Positions 18,811 to 19,566 of a stretch of 19,566 nucleotides of DNA are shown here, in pieces. The stretch is from Acanthaster planci. Its lineage: Eukaryota; Echinodermata; Asteroidea; Valvatida; Acanthasteridae. The position numbers and the translations under genes are program-made. How positions within the stretch are numbered: the stretch's first letter is position 1; each line of letters opens with the position of its first letter. Location of the stretch: NCBI RefSeq assembly GCF_001949145.1, contig NW_019091432.1, positions 1,191,090-1,210,655 on the forward strand, read 5' to 3'. The notes below the pieces were generated by a model, which did no database searches, was not told the origin of the DNA, and saw only the letters and a program-made list of their open reading frames with translations.

Positions 18811-19233
18811 GTGAGTTTCATTTCAGCAACTACTTTTTGCCATGCATAGTACAATCGGTACATGTAGTGAATGGGAGGTGTATACATACGTGGTCGCAGG
18901 CAAATTGCTACAAATCTATGGTTCTGAAATGTACAAACGAATTAACAATATGCTATTATCCTCAAGTTATGGGTACCTTATCTGGTTGCAAAAACAAGTT
19001 TGCCAGTGTCTCCTTTACAAATAGCTGTTTTTGTGATTTTGTCCCAATCAAATTCTTGTATATGAAGTATAGTACACGTGCGTGTGTGTCGCAGGACTTT
19101 TGTACTGGCACACAATATGCCTCAGACATTCATGGGGGCGTAGGGGGGTGTTTGAGAAAAAATGAACCTACACGTACATTACCGTTTTCTCTGTAAAACA
19201 ACCATTATGTTAACTTCTTTTGTCCATGGTCAG

Positions 19234-19341
19234 GTTGAAAATTTTCCATGTGAACCACCAGGAGCTACTGGTATCTATAAGCCAATAACTGCATATGGGA
19301 CTACATATCCGTGTAACCCACCAACACCAGACCCCTGGCAG
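19234..19341 (+). CDS. Small-exon gene, sixth coding exon, Cys-Pro repeats
   Basis: 108 nt in phase 0 after the acceptor TTTGTCCATGGTCAG, encoding 36 residues. The hexamer FPCEPP near the start recurs as YPCNPP near the end, with GIYKPITAYG between, and the exon ends PDPWQ. After CAG the genome reads GTATAG, which is either a donor (CAG|GTATAG), with the gene continuing beyond the window, or a final codon GTA followed by a TAG stop at 19345-19347. The splice reading is favoured because all earlier exons end at such a boundary. There is no signal peptide upstream, so the two cysteines are not evidence for secretion. Confidence 0.55.
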
Positions 19342-19566
19342 GTATAGAAGAACAAAATGGAGAACGTACTTGGTAAGCGTTGCCTGTGGTTGCCAGGAAC
19401 AGATCCAGGACCAAATGCTGGCAGAAGGGAACCTCGTTTTTTTTCCAGGGACCCCAAAATTTAGGAATTTCTTCATGCAATGTTCATTTACCGCCTAGTT
19501 TTGGTTCCAAGACTTCCAATGACAGTATGCTTTAGTGCACATGTCATTGGACTGTGCAGTTAACAC
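19342..19566. other. Sequence after the last recognised exon
   Basis: About 225 bp with no further splice-site pair or motif that can be supported. Either intron or 3' UTR of the small-exon gene. Confidence 0.3.

Noticed and set aside
1-19566. CRISPR array, operon or other prokaryotic system
   Set aside because: The only regular repeats are minisatellites without unique spacers, and the genes are intron-containing and widely spaced, as in animals.

Overview
The window looks like AT-rich nuclear DNA from an animal, most likely a marine invertebrate. Evidence for this: split genes with GT-AG introns, tRNA-derived SINE remnants, short inverted-repeat (MITE-like) elements, a non-LTR-type endonuclease domain, and many copies of the palindrome ACATGT in TACATGTACATGTA-like runs. 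Such runs are familiar from sea urchin, other deuterostome and mollusc genomes, so the placement is a guess. There is no prokaryotic gene organisation, no CRISPR array and no intact RNA gene. Two single N characters (15635 and 18210) mark assembly joins or ambiguous bases.

Layout. 1-1800 is repeat territory: a pyrimidine-rich minisatellite, a (TG)n tract, a 28-32 bp ACTTG-type minisatellite, and a nest of SINE and inverted-repeat pieces. 2100-4620 holds the clearest protein-coding unit, a long ORF (2179-3843, 554 codons) downstream of a good 3' splice site. It encodes a complete endonuclease/exonuclease/phosphatase (EEP) domain of non-LTR-retrotransposon type. In place of a reverse transcriptase it carries a C-terminal region I do not recognise. 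A second, diverged copy of part of that region lies about 0.6 kb downstream. 4620-11580 is mostly non-coding: two MITE-like elements, two SINE remnants, and a set of old tandem repeats with a unit of about 1 kb. 11580-12250 is CpG-rich and may be a promoter.

13440-19341 carries exons of a second, plus-strand gene. Six small exons, all joined in phase 0, give about 198 codons of an unrecognised lysine-rich, proline-containing protein with internal repeats. Its first two coding exons occur twice, because a block of about 1.5 kb (13380-14875) is repeated at 15639-17159 with a few percent divergence. Between the blocks sits a GC-rich segment (14876-15634) that starts exactly where similarity ends and stops at the single N. 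It contains a broken ORF that resembles a mobile-element 5' region or a CpG-island promoter. The simplest reading is that two haplotypes of one locus were joined head to tail, one carrying an insertion; a real tandem duplication is the alternative.

The most interesting biology is the endonuclease fused to an unknown, partly duplicated C-terminal module, and the small-exon gene with AF-x-EY repeats. All identifications are by eye from motifs; no database search was possible.
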